Below the pieces are notes generated by a model. That model was given only the letters and a program-made list of their open reading frames with translations, was not told the origin of the DNA and did no database searches. From Laccaria trichodermophora (Eukaryota; Basidiomycota; Agaricomycetes; Agaricales; Hydnangiaceae): 64,000 nt of DNA. The stretch spans positions 744,001 through 808,000 of the forward strand of contig JACTVC010000021.1 in the NCBI GenBank assembly GCA_018417955.1. Direction: 5' to 3'. A program made the translations under genes and the position numbers. Positions 42,045 through 51,885 of this stretch are shown here, piece after piece (within the stretch, counting starts at the first letter, position 1; each line of letters opens with the position of its first letter).

Positions 42045-43250
42045 CTACTGAATCCGAAGGCGGACACTGTTGCCTGAACTCCCGGGCATCGTTTGGTATC
42101 TTGATGATGGCTGGGGAATAGTAGAAGTACTACAACAAATTTCAACATACGTTTTTTTATGAACCTTTGAGCGTACGGCCACCATTTCAGCAGGGCTAAG
42201 CCAACAATCCAGATAAAGCCGTTCCAATCGTTTCCATTGTATTTTTAGGTCATGAACCGTCTGTACTGAGGACAGTGTCAGAGAAAGATGCGACAGATGG
42301 AACTGTAGTGATTCGAAGAGCTGATGAGTATCGACCGCGGATGTCATTGTCAGTTTCTTTAAACAATGGGGAGAATGGGTGCCTGGCTTGCGAGGAAGCG
42401 TCACATTCATGATCGGGGTGCTGGTACCAATGCGATCCACATCGACAGTCTCAAGGTTTGGACAGTGTTGCAGAATCCCAACAAAGTCGTCAATGGCGAT
42501 GTCGCAACCTGTCAACTGGAAAGTTGCGAGATTGGGAGTGTGGCGGAGGTATGGCAGCCTCAACGTTTCGGGAAGGCAAACCAACTGGCCTTTCCAGTGG
42601 AATCCAGTGATGTGAGGCTTTTCCCCAACGTCTAGGAATTCAGCCTGGGGAAACACTTGTGCTGGGGCGTTGGAACCCGTAAGACACATTTCCTTGTCAA
42701 CCGAACCCCTCTCATCGCGAAAAACACACTCCTCCTCATCAACTTCAACTTCAAACGCGACATCCTTGTGATCTGGGTCACCAATCGCTACGGCCCACGC
42801 CCCGCATAAAGCCGCGTATGACTCTGTCATGGAGGGACCTGCGCGGCGATTGACCAAGTAAATGCTCATCTCGACTTTCCCTTGGGGGGTCGCTTGTTGC
42901 CGCTGTATAGCGAGACCCCGCATTACTCGATTGAACCAATCGGATTCTCCACGACAGGAATCAATGATGACTTCCAAGAGGTGCGGGTTAACGGAAGGAG
43001 GGACGTCGACTTTCGACTCCTCGGTTGGCGGCGCGGGATCCTCCACTTGAGAATTAAATTGGCTGCTGCGAGGAGGGGACCCGAAGATGTACCTCACAAA
43101 GCTACGGAGCAAGAGAAACACAGCAAGAGAACGCAGCAGAGGGACGACGGCAACGACGAAGTGGGAGGATTGGATGGAAACGGTATGGTCGAGGAGGTTG
43201 TTGAGAAGGTTGATAAATTCGGGGGGTGAACCGATGTACGGGGATATCAT
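42045..43250 (-). CDS. Membrane-anchored LRR-like protein, unit B copy 2 (401 aa)
   Basis: Starts at MISPYIGSPPEFINLL (43250). The open frame extends 62 codons further upstream, but that part is not shared with copy 1. The same layout is kept: transmembrane segment FVVAVVPLLRSLAVFLLL, conserved VIIDSCRGESDWFNRVMRGL and YLVNRRAGPSMTESYAALCG, then leucine-rich segments (LPYLRHTPNLATFQLTGCDI, LSHLSLTLSSVQTVHDL). Stretches of 20 or more identical residues with copy 1 in the middle region, against a divergent linker and C terminus, suggest that the middle domain is under constraint. The family is not recognised. Confidence 0.7.
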   Translation of the reverse strand: MISPYIGSPPEFINLLNNLLDHTVSIQSSHFVVAVVPLLRSLAVFLLLRSFVRYIFGSPPRSSQFNSQVEDPAPPTEESKVDVPPSVNPHLLEVIIDSCRGESDWFNRVMRGLAIQRQQATPQGKVEMSIYLVNRRAGPSMTESYAALCGAWAVAIGDPDHKDVAFEVEVDEEECVFRDERGSVDKEMCLTGSNAPAQVFPQAEFLDVGEKPHITGFHWKGQLVCLPETLRLPYLRHTPNLATFQLTGCDIAIDDFVGILQHCPNLETVDVDRIGTSTPIMNVTLPRKPGTHSPHCLKKLTMTSAVDTHQLFESLQFHLSHLSLTLSSVQTVHDLKIQWKRLERLYLDCWLSPAEMVAVRSKVHKKTYVEICCSTSTIPQPSSRYQTMPGSSGNSVRLRIQ

Positions 43251-44104
43251 TTTTCTGAAGGACGCGGTCTGCAGGGTAGTGTTATGTGCTCGGATTCTGC
43301 AAGCGGAAGGGGGAGTACCGGTCGTACCTTCAAAGTTGGGGCCTAGGATTGGGAACAGTTGGGAACGCGGGCTTCCGCGCCGGGGTATACGTGATATGAA
43401 GTCGGCTCTGTAAATGGGAGGAGAGATTGCCGTCAATGGAAGTTGAGGACATTATATATACCAAGGATAGCTGGAGGCGTCGGAGATGGTTGACTCTGCT
43501 ATTGTCCTACTGATCCGGAGTCGCCATTCTATTGTTCAAAGGGAAAGCAACGTGGTCCCAAAAACAATTTTCCCAGTGGTGTTAGGTGCTGTTGCTTTGG
43601 TTATGCAATTGCCATCGTCCGTCGGGTCCGTCGAACAAATGAAGAGATTGGGCCATTGGAAATTACGAACTTGGACTCACAAAAAGCTTTTCTGTGAGGA
43701 GAGTTGGAGTCGGAAGAACTTGCGGCTGTGCCACGGCCCGGGCCTGCCATGGACTTCTTATTGTGCAACACTGCTTCAACAGCACCAATCACTGGGACCT
43801 CATTGCGCAATCTTTATCAAAAATTGCTAATCTGAAGGGGTCAAGCTCAAGTTCAAATTAGTAGTAGATCAAGTCTTTAGAGGACGTGTTTCTTCAATCA
43901 ACTTGAAGTCATGTACGTAATACGATTACACACTTTACAGATGCTTCGTATCCCCCCTTCCTCTTGATACGACCAGCTGGCGTCATCCGCGAAATCAAAC
44001 CCCTTCTGCCGGTGCTTTGCCGGGGTCCGTACAATGACGGACACTCTACAAACACCGTCCATTTTAGAGAAAGAAACATCAAAACATTCAGCAAAGGACA
44101 CACG

Positions 44105-44356
44105 CTACAACACACAAGACCTCAGACCCGGCGGGCAACATTCACCCGGCGGAAAGCATGCCTCTGACTCGGAAGAGTCGCGATTGGGTTCGAGTGCTGA
44201 ACGGTGGCCAGCGTCATTGGCACCTGCCTTGGTAGAGAGGGCTCCATTGGCCCGGACGAGGGCGGCAGCAACTGAGGACTCTGCAGGGGATGGCGCGGCG
44301 AATGCCAGACTGGCCACTGCAAGGAAAAGACCAAGTGAAGAGGTGAACTTGTGCAT
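44105..44356 (-). CDS. Small secreted cysteine-containing protein (83 aa)
   Basis: The ATG at 44356 starts MHKFTSSLGLFLAVASLAFA, a clear signal peptide with likely cleavage after AFA or AAPSP. The mature part is Ala/Ser/Asn-rich and ends in a cysteine cluster CFPPGECCPPGLRSC. An upstream in-frame ATG at 44488 would bury the signal peptide 44 residues in, so I reject it. A TATAAG box lies at 44439-44444, 83-88 bp upstream. Three diverged relatives lie at 46815-48215. Size, secretion and C-x-CC-x-C pattern fit the loose class of fungal small secreted proteins. No function can be assigned. Confidence 0.65.
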   Translation of the reverse strand: MHKFTSSLGLFLAVASLAFAAPSPAESSVAAALVRANGALSTKAGANDAGHRSALEPNRDSSESEACFPPGECCPPGLRSCVL

Positions 44357-44438
44357 CTTATGCCTTTGTGTTGTTGCCCCACTATCGACAGCAGAGGGAG
44401 AGCAGTTACGAGTCCTGGAGTTTACGTAAGGAATCGTT

Positions 44439-44444
44439 CTTATA
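44439..44444 (-). promoter_or_regulatory. TATA box of the small secreted protein gene
   Basis: TATAAG on the minus strand (within ctgtataagaacg), about 80 bp before the ATG at 44356. Confidence 0.5.
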
Positions 44445-44489
44445 CAGACCCGTTTTTTTGTCACACTATTCTTTGAGAGCCTTTGCAAA

Positions 44490-45486
44490 ACATTACCAAA
44501 TAGGTGTCAATTTTTAACTGAGAAATGGACGTCCACTTTTCAGTTCAAAATTTACACTTGTTTGGCTGCACCCAATGAACGACTGCTCACAAGAGACTGC
44601 AAATAATGGTGAGTCAGGCATAAAAACCCTCCAGTTGTTGAAAATACATGATTACATAGTGGCCTTCTTAAATAAACATGTATTTTGAACAACTATCTAA
44701 TTATCCAAGGACAAAGATTCATACCAAGATTCATACAAATCACCCTCCACTAGCGTGAAGAACAGAAAGCCGCTGGCGGTTCACCATATGAATCACCTGG
44801 CACACGTACTTATTTCGCATGCTTGTTCACCCAACTGTCACACTGAGAAGCAGATAACGGACGCTGATCAATGATCTGGAAATGTCGGACCAGGATTCAT
44901 AATGAGGAAAGATGTCGCTGATGAGTTTGTGTGCTGTCTCCGTGTTGAATGATCTCCATTTGTACTTGGGCTGCTCTCGATAACGAGGTGTCTCGTTGCG
45001 CATAAAAACCCTCTGGTAAAGTGGTGGTGTTTTGAATAATCATGTAGATATCTAAAATACAGGAGGAACCGGCAGATGACAAAGGGGAGGGTGATCAAGT
45101 CAGCGTAGTTGTATTCTCATGACATCACCCCCTACTCCCTTTGTTCCGTTGCCCTCACTGGGTGAAGCTGTTTTTCTGGTCTGGTTTCTCTCGTCCTCAG
45201 TGTCCGTCATCAACGTGTATTGGCGCATGATCACATGGTGTGGCTGGGGTACCATGATTGTAGGCGGTCGATGATTTCATGTTGTGCTGGTGATGTGCAA
45301 CATTGCTCATTGTGCATGTGTACGTGCGATGATTGCCTGACAGAGCGACGACGACCATCTGGGCAGAGTAATTCCGCATCACCTCCAGTCCCTTCTCCAT
45401 CCTTCTCCATTTATTTCATCGACATCGTTCATCCGAACTTCCAAAGCCCTAACGTGACCCACAGTCCATTTCTCGAGCTTCTATCA
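44490..45486. other. Intergenic, no gene recognised
   Basis: Two diverged copies of a short motif, gcataaaaaccctc-(t/c), occur at about 44620 and 45000, each followed by a similar 50-bp stretch. Otherwise nothing is supported. Confidence 0.35.
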
Positions 45487-45699
45487 TTAGGGGTGTGCGT
45501 GGTAGATCGAGTGTTCCTCGGGATGTGAAATGCGCAAACAAAGGTGGAGCCCTTGCGGGAAGGAGAAGAAGACGGGGCATTCATTGTTCGCATGGGAGAA
45601 GGCGTTAAGTTGGGTGGCATATTTGGGAGCCTCGGACAAGAAGGGGTAGGCGAGAGGAAGGAGTTGTGTGAGCGCAATCATTCCTAGTAAATGCTCCAT
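45487..45699 (-). CDS. Possible 70-aa protein with hydrophobic N terminus
   Basis: The ATG at 45699 opens MEHLLGMIALTQLLPLAYPF, which resembles a weak signal peptide. The rest (NECPVFFSFPQGLHLCLRIS) shows no known pattern. It starts two bases after the stop of the possible gene at 45701-46148 on the same strand, so it may be only a chance frame. Confidence 0.25.
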   Translation of the reverse strand: MEHLLGMIALTQLLPLAYPFLSEAPKYATQLNAFSHANNECPVFFSFPQGLHLCLRISHPEEHSIYHAHP

Positions 45700-45700
45700 T

Positions 45701-46148
45701 TTACTCGAGACAACCGTGTATCGTGCCCTGTGCTACATCCGTGAACGAGTGTTTTCTTGCTCTAGAAAGTTGAGCAAAACGGGGATCGCCTGGCAGAATA
45801 TCCAGTTCTTCTAAAAGGATATCGGCCAGTGTGCGACGGACGGGTTGTTCCTCTGAAGAAATCCACCATCAACGAAAGGAAGAAAGCACACGCGAAGATA
45901 AAAAGACTTACCTCCGAGATTAAGTGGGACGACGCCCGACGGAGGCGTATCTTTGGCAGGTAGATACCATGAAGAGTTCGGTATAATACGAAGAGCAGGT
46001 TGTCTCTCTCCAAAGGATCAATGAAGGATACATTGTAGCGGGGGAGATCTTGTTGAACATCCTCATGAGGTTTAGTGGCAAACGGGGTGGTGATTAAAAA
46101 AAACCAGGACTCGTATTGCCATGCGAAGCGATGGCCCACAGCCCGCAA
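45701..46148 (-). CDS. Unknown short gene, two exons, possibly frameshifted
   Basis: The 3' part is convincing: WYLPAKDTPPSGVVPLNLG, then a GTAAGT...TTCAG intron at about 45852-45914, then EEQPVRRTLADILLEELDIL and PGDPRFAQLSRARKHSFTDV to a stop at 45701. Upstream, a different frame carries RYNVSFIDPLERDNLLFVLY. The two frames meet at RTLHGIYLP/AKDT, with a one-base offset and no intron signals. Either a small frameshift has occurred or one of the readings is wrong. No family is recognised. Confidence 0.35.
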
Positions 46149-46814
46149 GTTGATGATAGAGAGGGATGGTGATGACCTTTATACGCCAAGGAAGGACTTT
46201 TGAAACCCCTAGTGAATTCGAGAAGCACGGAGGGAATGTAATTGAGTCTGGAAAGGCTTGGGAATTACCCAGATGTGTGGTTAATTCTCGATGTCCAATT
46301 GGAGTTCGTTGAGTCCCGTTACTATAGTGTCATCACCTCCTTCTGATTTACTTATTGTCTAACACACAGGAGAGGGTCTCTCGCTATTACCGCTCATGCG
46401 GGCATGTACTCGTCACCTCGTCTCTTCAATACCCGGGATTTCTTGGGTCCCTCAACAAATCTGCTACCGGATCCCTTCCTGCCACTGAAGTCCCTCTCAA
46501 ATCGTAGTATCGCATTTGCGCTTTATCCTATACCCCGGACACTCGCAAGTCAGCACATTCCATTCAAGTGGTTCATACCGAATCACGGTCAGAGGCGGCG
46601 ACGCATCCATGCTTCGTTCAAGCTCATCCCTCTTTGAGGCCCTTTTTTCGGTTATCCAGGTATTACGACTATACATCAAAGCATTCAACAGATTCTTCTC
46701 TCTGCTTATGTACTCGCGTGTCAACCCCTTCTGTTAGCGCTTTCAACTGCACAAATGGCCATTCTACAAACGCCCTTACTTAGCGGAAGGAAACAACAAA
46801 GCCCCCATTCAAGG

Positions 46815-47053
46815 TCAAGCAAAATGACGCACCAGACACACCGGTCCGTCACAACAAACATGACCGCAAGGAAAGCATGCATTTGGAGAGTGGGGTTCGA
46901 ACTTCGAACCGCCATTCTTGGCATCAATCAGGTTTTGTGGAAGAAATCGGCCACGGCAGGGACGATGGCAGTGGAAGCTGCGGGTGATGGCGCTGCGATG
47001 GTGAGTCTGACCATTACAAGGACGAGGGCGAGCGAAGAGGTCAACTTGAACAT
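46815..47053 (-). pseudogene. Secreted-protein relative, copy 2 (frameshifted)
   Basis: The ATG at 47053 starts MFKLTSSLALVLVMVRLTIA, similar to the signal peptide of copy 1. The frame stops at 46928 after 41 codons. The cysteine part, CFPCGHVCCDGPVCLVRHFA, is present just downstream but two bases out of frame, and no intron explains the offset. I therefore call it broken. Confidence 0.6.
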
Positions 47054-47267
47054 TTTACGGCTGTGTCTTGTCGACCAAGTATCGACTACTTAAGAAGGGC
47101 AGGTTGACAGTTGGAGGTAGGTGGGTGAAATTCTGAAATCTTTCGCAATACGATTACACGTTGACGCATTTTACAGCCTATGGTTATCCTTCCCTCGCTC
47201 ACGTCGGATAGTATGCATCAACCCCTTTCTGCCATTGCGATTCCATACCGTTTCAAAGTAAGTATCC

Positions 47268-47560
47268 TTAGCTTAGAGGAAGAAACGCCAAAGCATCCAG
47301 CAAATGACGCACCATACGAACTCCATCACAAAAAAAATGATTCAGACCGCACGACAGGCTGTGTAGTAGCGGAAAGCATGCCTTTGAGGAGTCGGATTCG
47401 ACTACTGAATGGTAATCCGCATCATTAACATTGGGGGAGGGAGCTACGTCAATAGGGGCCGGGGCTTCATTGGCCAGGACAGCTCTGCGTGGGGCTGGCG
47501 CGGCCACTGCCAGACTGACCGCCGCGAGGAAAAGACCGGGTGAAGAATTCAAGGAGAGCA
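47268..47560 (-). pseudogene. Secreted-protein relative, copy 3 (start codon lost)
   Basis: A signal-peptide-like stretch, NSSPGLFLAAVSLAVAAPAP, is in frame with SKACFPLLHSLSCG and FFCDGVRMVRHLLD. The position of the initiator Met in copy 1 is not an ATG here (it reads ctc), and no other ATG lies upstream in frame. Cysteine spacing differs from copies 1 and 2. Confidence 0.55.
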
Positions 47561-47952
47561 GTTGATGGCTAGAGAGCAACGGCAATAATTCTTGTTCCCA
47601 AAGGAGCTACTTTTGGAGTCCCTGGGGTAATTCGAGAAGCACGGAGGGAAAGTAATTGGGCGCGGGGAGGCCTCAGCATTGCCCAGATGTACGGCTGATT
47701 CACTTTTGACGTCGGTTTCGACTTAAGTCCGTTCCCGTTATAGCGTCTTCTTCTCTCTCCTCCTAGTTAACTGACTTTCTGATCCACAGAAAAAAATATC
47801 CTACGCCAAGACGGTACGACGATTATGGCTACATGTACTCGAGGCCATCCGTTGCCAGATTCGTGTATCTCGGACCCACCTGCGCCAGGTCAAAATCCAA
47901 ACTTGGGCACCCGATAGCTGACTTCAGTCGGCCTTTCTCCACTTCCAAAAAT

Positions 47953-48215
47953 TCAGACCCGTACCGCACAGATAGTACCCACCTGCGAACTCCCTTCAGC
48001 CAAGGAAGAACCACGGCAAAGTATTCTATAAATATGACACACCGTACAAACTCCTTCACAACAAATATGTCCTGGGCCACACAATCTGTTCTCAGCGCAC
48101 GCCTCCGAAGAGTCGGGTTCGATTGTACCGTCGTTGACATTGGTCGAGGCGGCCACCCCGATCAGGGCTTCAAGTCCAAAGGCGATGACGGTTTCGGTCA
48201 CTTGGACGAGGGAGC
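47953..48215 (-). pseudogene. Secreted-protein relative, copy 4 (signal peptide lost)
   Basis: The cysteine region is the best preserved of the array, CAENRLCGPGHICCEGVCTV followed by C, with GTIEPDSSEA before it as in copy 1 (LEPNRDSSESEA). The 5' part has no ATG and only a remnant of the hydrophobic core (VIAFGLEALIGVAAS). The frame runs on past the expected stop to 47953. Confidence 0.5.
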
Positions 48216-48499
48216 TAGGGATTGTGTCAGGCTCCAGCGTCCAGCAACGTAGTCAGCCGAAAATTATTACCAATTACCAGCGGTCTTTCTCTTTCAAGGA
48301 GGTATGCTAATTGGGGAGTCGCCGTTGACGTTAAGCGCGCTTATTGGTGTCATTTAGAAAATTTCAAGGACGGTACTTATTAAGTGTTGTGCGTAGAACG
48401 TTAATATTTTGCAAAAAAGAAAAGAAAATTAGCGAAAACCATCGGCGCGTACAGTACTGGGATGTATTGACAGATCATAGGACAAAGCCGAAAGATCTC

Positions 48500-49130
48500 T
48501 TCTGAGGATGTGCATTTGGCTTGGAGTGTCGCTCATGAGCATTGCCAGTGAAAGCCCATCATGATGAATGAAGCTCACGCACATATCTCCGCTTCCTGTG
48601 AAGGAATCTGTTGGTCATTCAAAGGCTGAAGATCAAATACGGTCTGGCCAGGTCTTCTCCATCGTCCTGTCCCTTTTTTTCATTTTCTCTTGCTCCTACT
48701 CGTCGTCTTTCGGCTCTTTCACGTCCACCTATATTTTCCATCCCACTTACTTCAAGTTGTTCATTGTACCGCCCATGCATTGCTTCAGTGCTCGATCCTT
48801 GAAATTGGGCGCTGTGGGTTCTCAAGAAACGGAAGGCTCAGATTGGAATCGGATTTGGGCTGAAGCTGGAGAGGACGTGAGGTTGACGTGAGGATATAAA
48901 AAACCCAGATCCAAACACGTCAAAGATCCAAATTTCACCCAAAAGCACCCCTTTGCGCGTGATTGGTGGATCACAAACCTCGCGCCTATCACTTGCGGGC
49001 TATGCGTCGGTGAATGTGGGTTGCCCTGGCAAATGCAACGGATGTGGGTGCGCCGATCCCATAGAGGTACAGAATGCGAAAAATCTTTAAAACCGATAGG
49101 TCAGGTTATACAACTTCATCGGAACCGTGA
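48500..49130. repeat. Dispersed repeat H, copy 2
   Basis: Relative of 26640-27250, collinear along about 600 bp with many substitutions and indels; see the landmarks given for copy 1. Confidence 0.6.
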
Positions 49131-50139
49131 TAGAAAGGACAAAGGGAACTGTGACCCGTGCGTGGACGGAAAAAGTAAGGGCCGAGTAGGGTGAGGCAGG
49201 TTTAATTGTTTCTTGTGCTCCTCCTCCTGCGTCGGGATTTTCTTTAGCACTGCTCGCACTCCCAGAGAGGCTGAGAGAGCAGAGAAGTTGGCAATGACAC
49301 TAAGGGGAGAAGAAGATGATCAGCGCTCTGCACGGCAGTAGGAGAAGCTGAGTCACACATACTCAGAAAATAAATCGCGCCTTGTAGACAATACACATGG
49401 TTGATGGTTGTCCAATTTGAAATTTAAAGAAACGCCGTCAACCATTCCAATTTGCGCCTGAGAGTCGCCAAACTGTTCCGTAGAGTCGACCATTGAACTC
49501 CTCCGCCGGCCCGTGCTAGTCGCAAGCTAGTCGGACGAGAAGTCGAAAATGTTATCAGAGCGTCATGGGCGGTGGCATTGCGCGGGCCTGCGAAGGTATT
49601 TTGGCGTAAAGCCCTGAAGCTTGCAGCTTGAACTTCTGTGGCTGAGAGTCTGAGAGCCTTCCCTGAAATATTTCAAGTTATCCAAATTATTGGTAGGTGT
49701 TTGGCATGAGCTTCCGAAATCCTTCCGTTCATCAGCAAAAACCCGTGACTATTTTGATCACCTTGGATTCGGTTGCCACCAGACGACAAAGATCAAAAGG
49801 GCTCGCAATGACCTTAGAATGAGCACAACCAGTTACCACCGCTTACATCGCTGAGGGATATTTTACAAGATACATTGTCATAGTATAGTAGCGGCATTGT
49901 AATGTTTCACAATAATTGCACACATTGCCAATAGGTATCAGAAATGTATATATTTTATCAGGTTGCAAGAAGGTTGCAAGACAATCACAAGTGGAATTTA
50001 ATGTAGATAGACCGTCGCTGCAATCTCAATTGGGATGTACATGCAAGAAAATTCCAATTCAAAGGCAGGCGGATACAATAGTTGAACCAGTCATCTAAAA
50101 GCAGTTGTGCCCTGCGCGGGGTATGTAATACCAAATGGC
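49131..50139. other. Intergenic, 3' side of the Plavaka element, no gene recognised
   Basis: No coding region is supported. The left terminus of the transposon should lie here, but I could not find an inverted repeat pairing it with the right side near 56600-56850. Two ggttgcaagaaggttgcaag-like direct repeats occur at about 49963. Confidence 0.35.
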
Positions 50140-51722
50140 CTACTGGCCGGACTGCCCTTCATGATCCTTAGCTGCCTGCGCCCGCATTTGCGCCGCCAAA
50201 GACGACCCAGTGATGAAATCATCATCCCCCTCGTCACTGTCATAAAGACCACCCTTAAACACCTGGCTACAGCTCCTGTAAGTTTTGAGTCTACAATAAT
50301 TAAAGAGACGCTTACTCATTGAACCATTCAATAATCTCTTCAAGAACGTTCGCTGGTGCATCATTGAGGACAGCGAGAATGGCGTTGTAAAACTTCTTGT
50401 AAGGCCACTGTCCGTTAGTCCCACCTACGCCAAACGTCACCTGGCTGTCAAGAACAAAACGTTCCTTGGATATGACAGCTTGATAAGACAATTGTATTAA
50501 ATCTAGAGTAGATTGACCACGTACAATTGAAGCAACATATGCGATCATCTCAGCAGTAACTGACTTGATGCTATGCAGGGCTGCATTCCCTCGACGGGTT
50601 GAACGTGCGACGGTGAGGGCAGCGCTAGGACCAATTAGGATGTGGATGACACCCTAAGTTCAATTCATCAGAGGACAAACATCGAATCCATGTTTATGAT
50701 TGACGCACCTTAACAAGAAGCTCATTTTTGAGGAATCCGTCAAAGAGGTCAGCTTTATTTAAGAGCTCGTTGTGGTATAAAAAGGCAGGAAAGTCGCCAG
50801 GCAGTACACGGATGACTCCCGAACGAAGCCCCTCTTTTGTCCTGAAGGTGTATTGTCAGCTTCTGAGGGGAGCCGAAACTGATTAACACAACCTTGGATC
50901 TGACCAGTCCTTCTCAACAGGGCATAGCAGACGCCCACACTCTTCATGGTGGAAACCATGTAGATGCTTTTGGGCGGGTTTGTACTCTGGGGTGAATGAA
51001 TGCCATTGACCAATGGCATGCTTGATACTATTGATATCTTCGCTACGGGCACTTGAACGGCCGAGATCAAGCTATAAGAGGGAACTATATCAGCTATGTA
51101 CTGCGTTACATGAAGGACGTACGTGTTTGGCCAGGTCCTGTGGGCCACTCACACCCATCTTTTGAAGGGTATCATACAGCTGAGGGCAAAGGGTTTCTAG
51201 CTCAAGAAAACGATAGTACTTCGCGTTTTGCCTAGCCCATAGTCAGCACATGCAGAAGAAATGAAGTCATCACGAACTGGGCAGTATGGTTGTGAGGGTC
51301 GTAATTAACTCCCTTGTACCTTACACCTGTAGTGAGGATTTCAGTAAATGGCGAGAACATTGTAACCATCCGACCCGCGATACGGCCGAGTTGGTTTCCC
51401 AATCGATTGCTGACAGGGTTCATCAGTCTAGGGTATATCAAAGGTAAAGAAATACTTACGGAACAGGTGCCACTTGAACCTCTGTATCGGAATCGGCAGG
51501 CACAGGTCGTTTTTTGGTGAGAGCTGGCCCAGGGCTGTCGTCTTCTTCAGTAGTTGATCCTGTAGTGTGGCGACGAGAACGCCCATGGTGGTCCTTAGAG
51601 CGGCCGCGAGAGACTGCTTCACGTGAGTTATGTCCAACGTTATCTAGGGTGCCGGCACCCTGGGATTGGCGCTGAGAGTCACGCTCACCAGAATGGTGAG
51701 ATTTGGAGGAGTTGGAAGTCAT
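50140..51722 (-). CDS. DUF6698-family protein, companion of the complete Plavaka gene
   Basis: Starts at 51722 (MTSNSSKSHHSGERDSQRQS) with a disordered Ser/Arg-rich N terminus. Exons at 51722-51460 and 51409-51274 join in phase and are followed by YYRFLELETLCPQLYDTLQK. Next come LDLGRSSARSEDINSIKHAI, GRLLCPVEKDWSDPR, PGDFPAFLYHNELLNKADLF, KNELLVKGVIHILIGPSAAL, TAEMIAYVAS, WPYKKFYNAILAVL and, after an intron at about 50291-50316, EWFNDQVF. This succession (LLCP-DWSD, PAFLY, FYN, W-N-QVF) is the hallmark of DUF6698 proteins of agaricomycetes. The C terminus ends with an acidic tail at 50140. Function is unknown. The gene starts 163 bp after the transposase stop, on the same strand, which suggests co-mobilisation. 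Confidence 0.75.
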
Positions 51723-51885
51723 AGTGAATGCGAAAACTTGAACTGGAAAGTAAGCGGCACAAGAAAAGCGTAGAGGCGGCTGGCCATTGAGACGAGGCCT
51801 GTATAAAAAAGAGAATTAGATAAGGCACATCATTGATATCAATGAAATGGCCTTCGAAACACCGCATAATTTTGATAGGAGAGCC

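Larger units (their letters stand above)
40056..43850. repeat. Segmental duplication, copy 2 (units A and B)
   Basis: Collinear with 22325-25990, including both gene starts, the convergent arrangement and the promoter of gene B (TATA-like tatataatg at about 43452 on the minus strand). Confidence 0.85.
46205..48250. repeat. Tandem duplication carrying decayed secreted-protein copies
   Basis: About 46205-46430 aligns with about 47622-47850 (gaattcgagaagcacgg versus taattcgagaagcacgg, then cccagatgt and gctacatgtactcg-like text). Downstream of each lie secreted-protein relatives. The unit is about 1.4 kb and the copies are well diverged. Confidence 0.6.

Noticed and set aside
46880..46920. gggttcgaacttcgaacc, which resembles a tRNA T-arm
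   Set aside because: No acceptor stem, anticodon arm or D-arm can be folded around it. It lies within a decayed secreted-protein copy.
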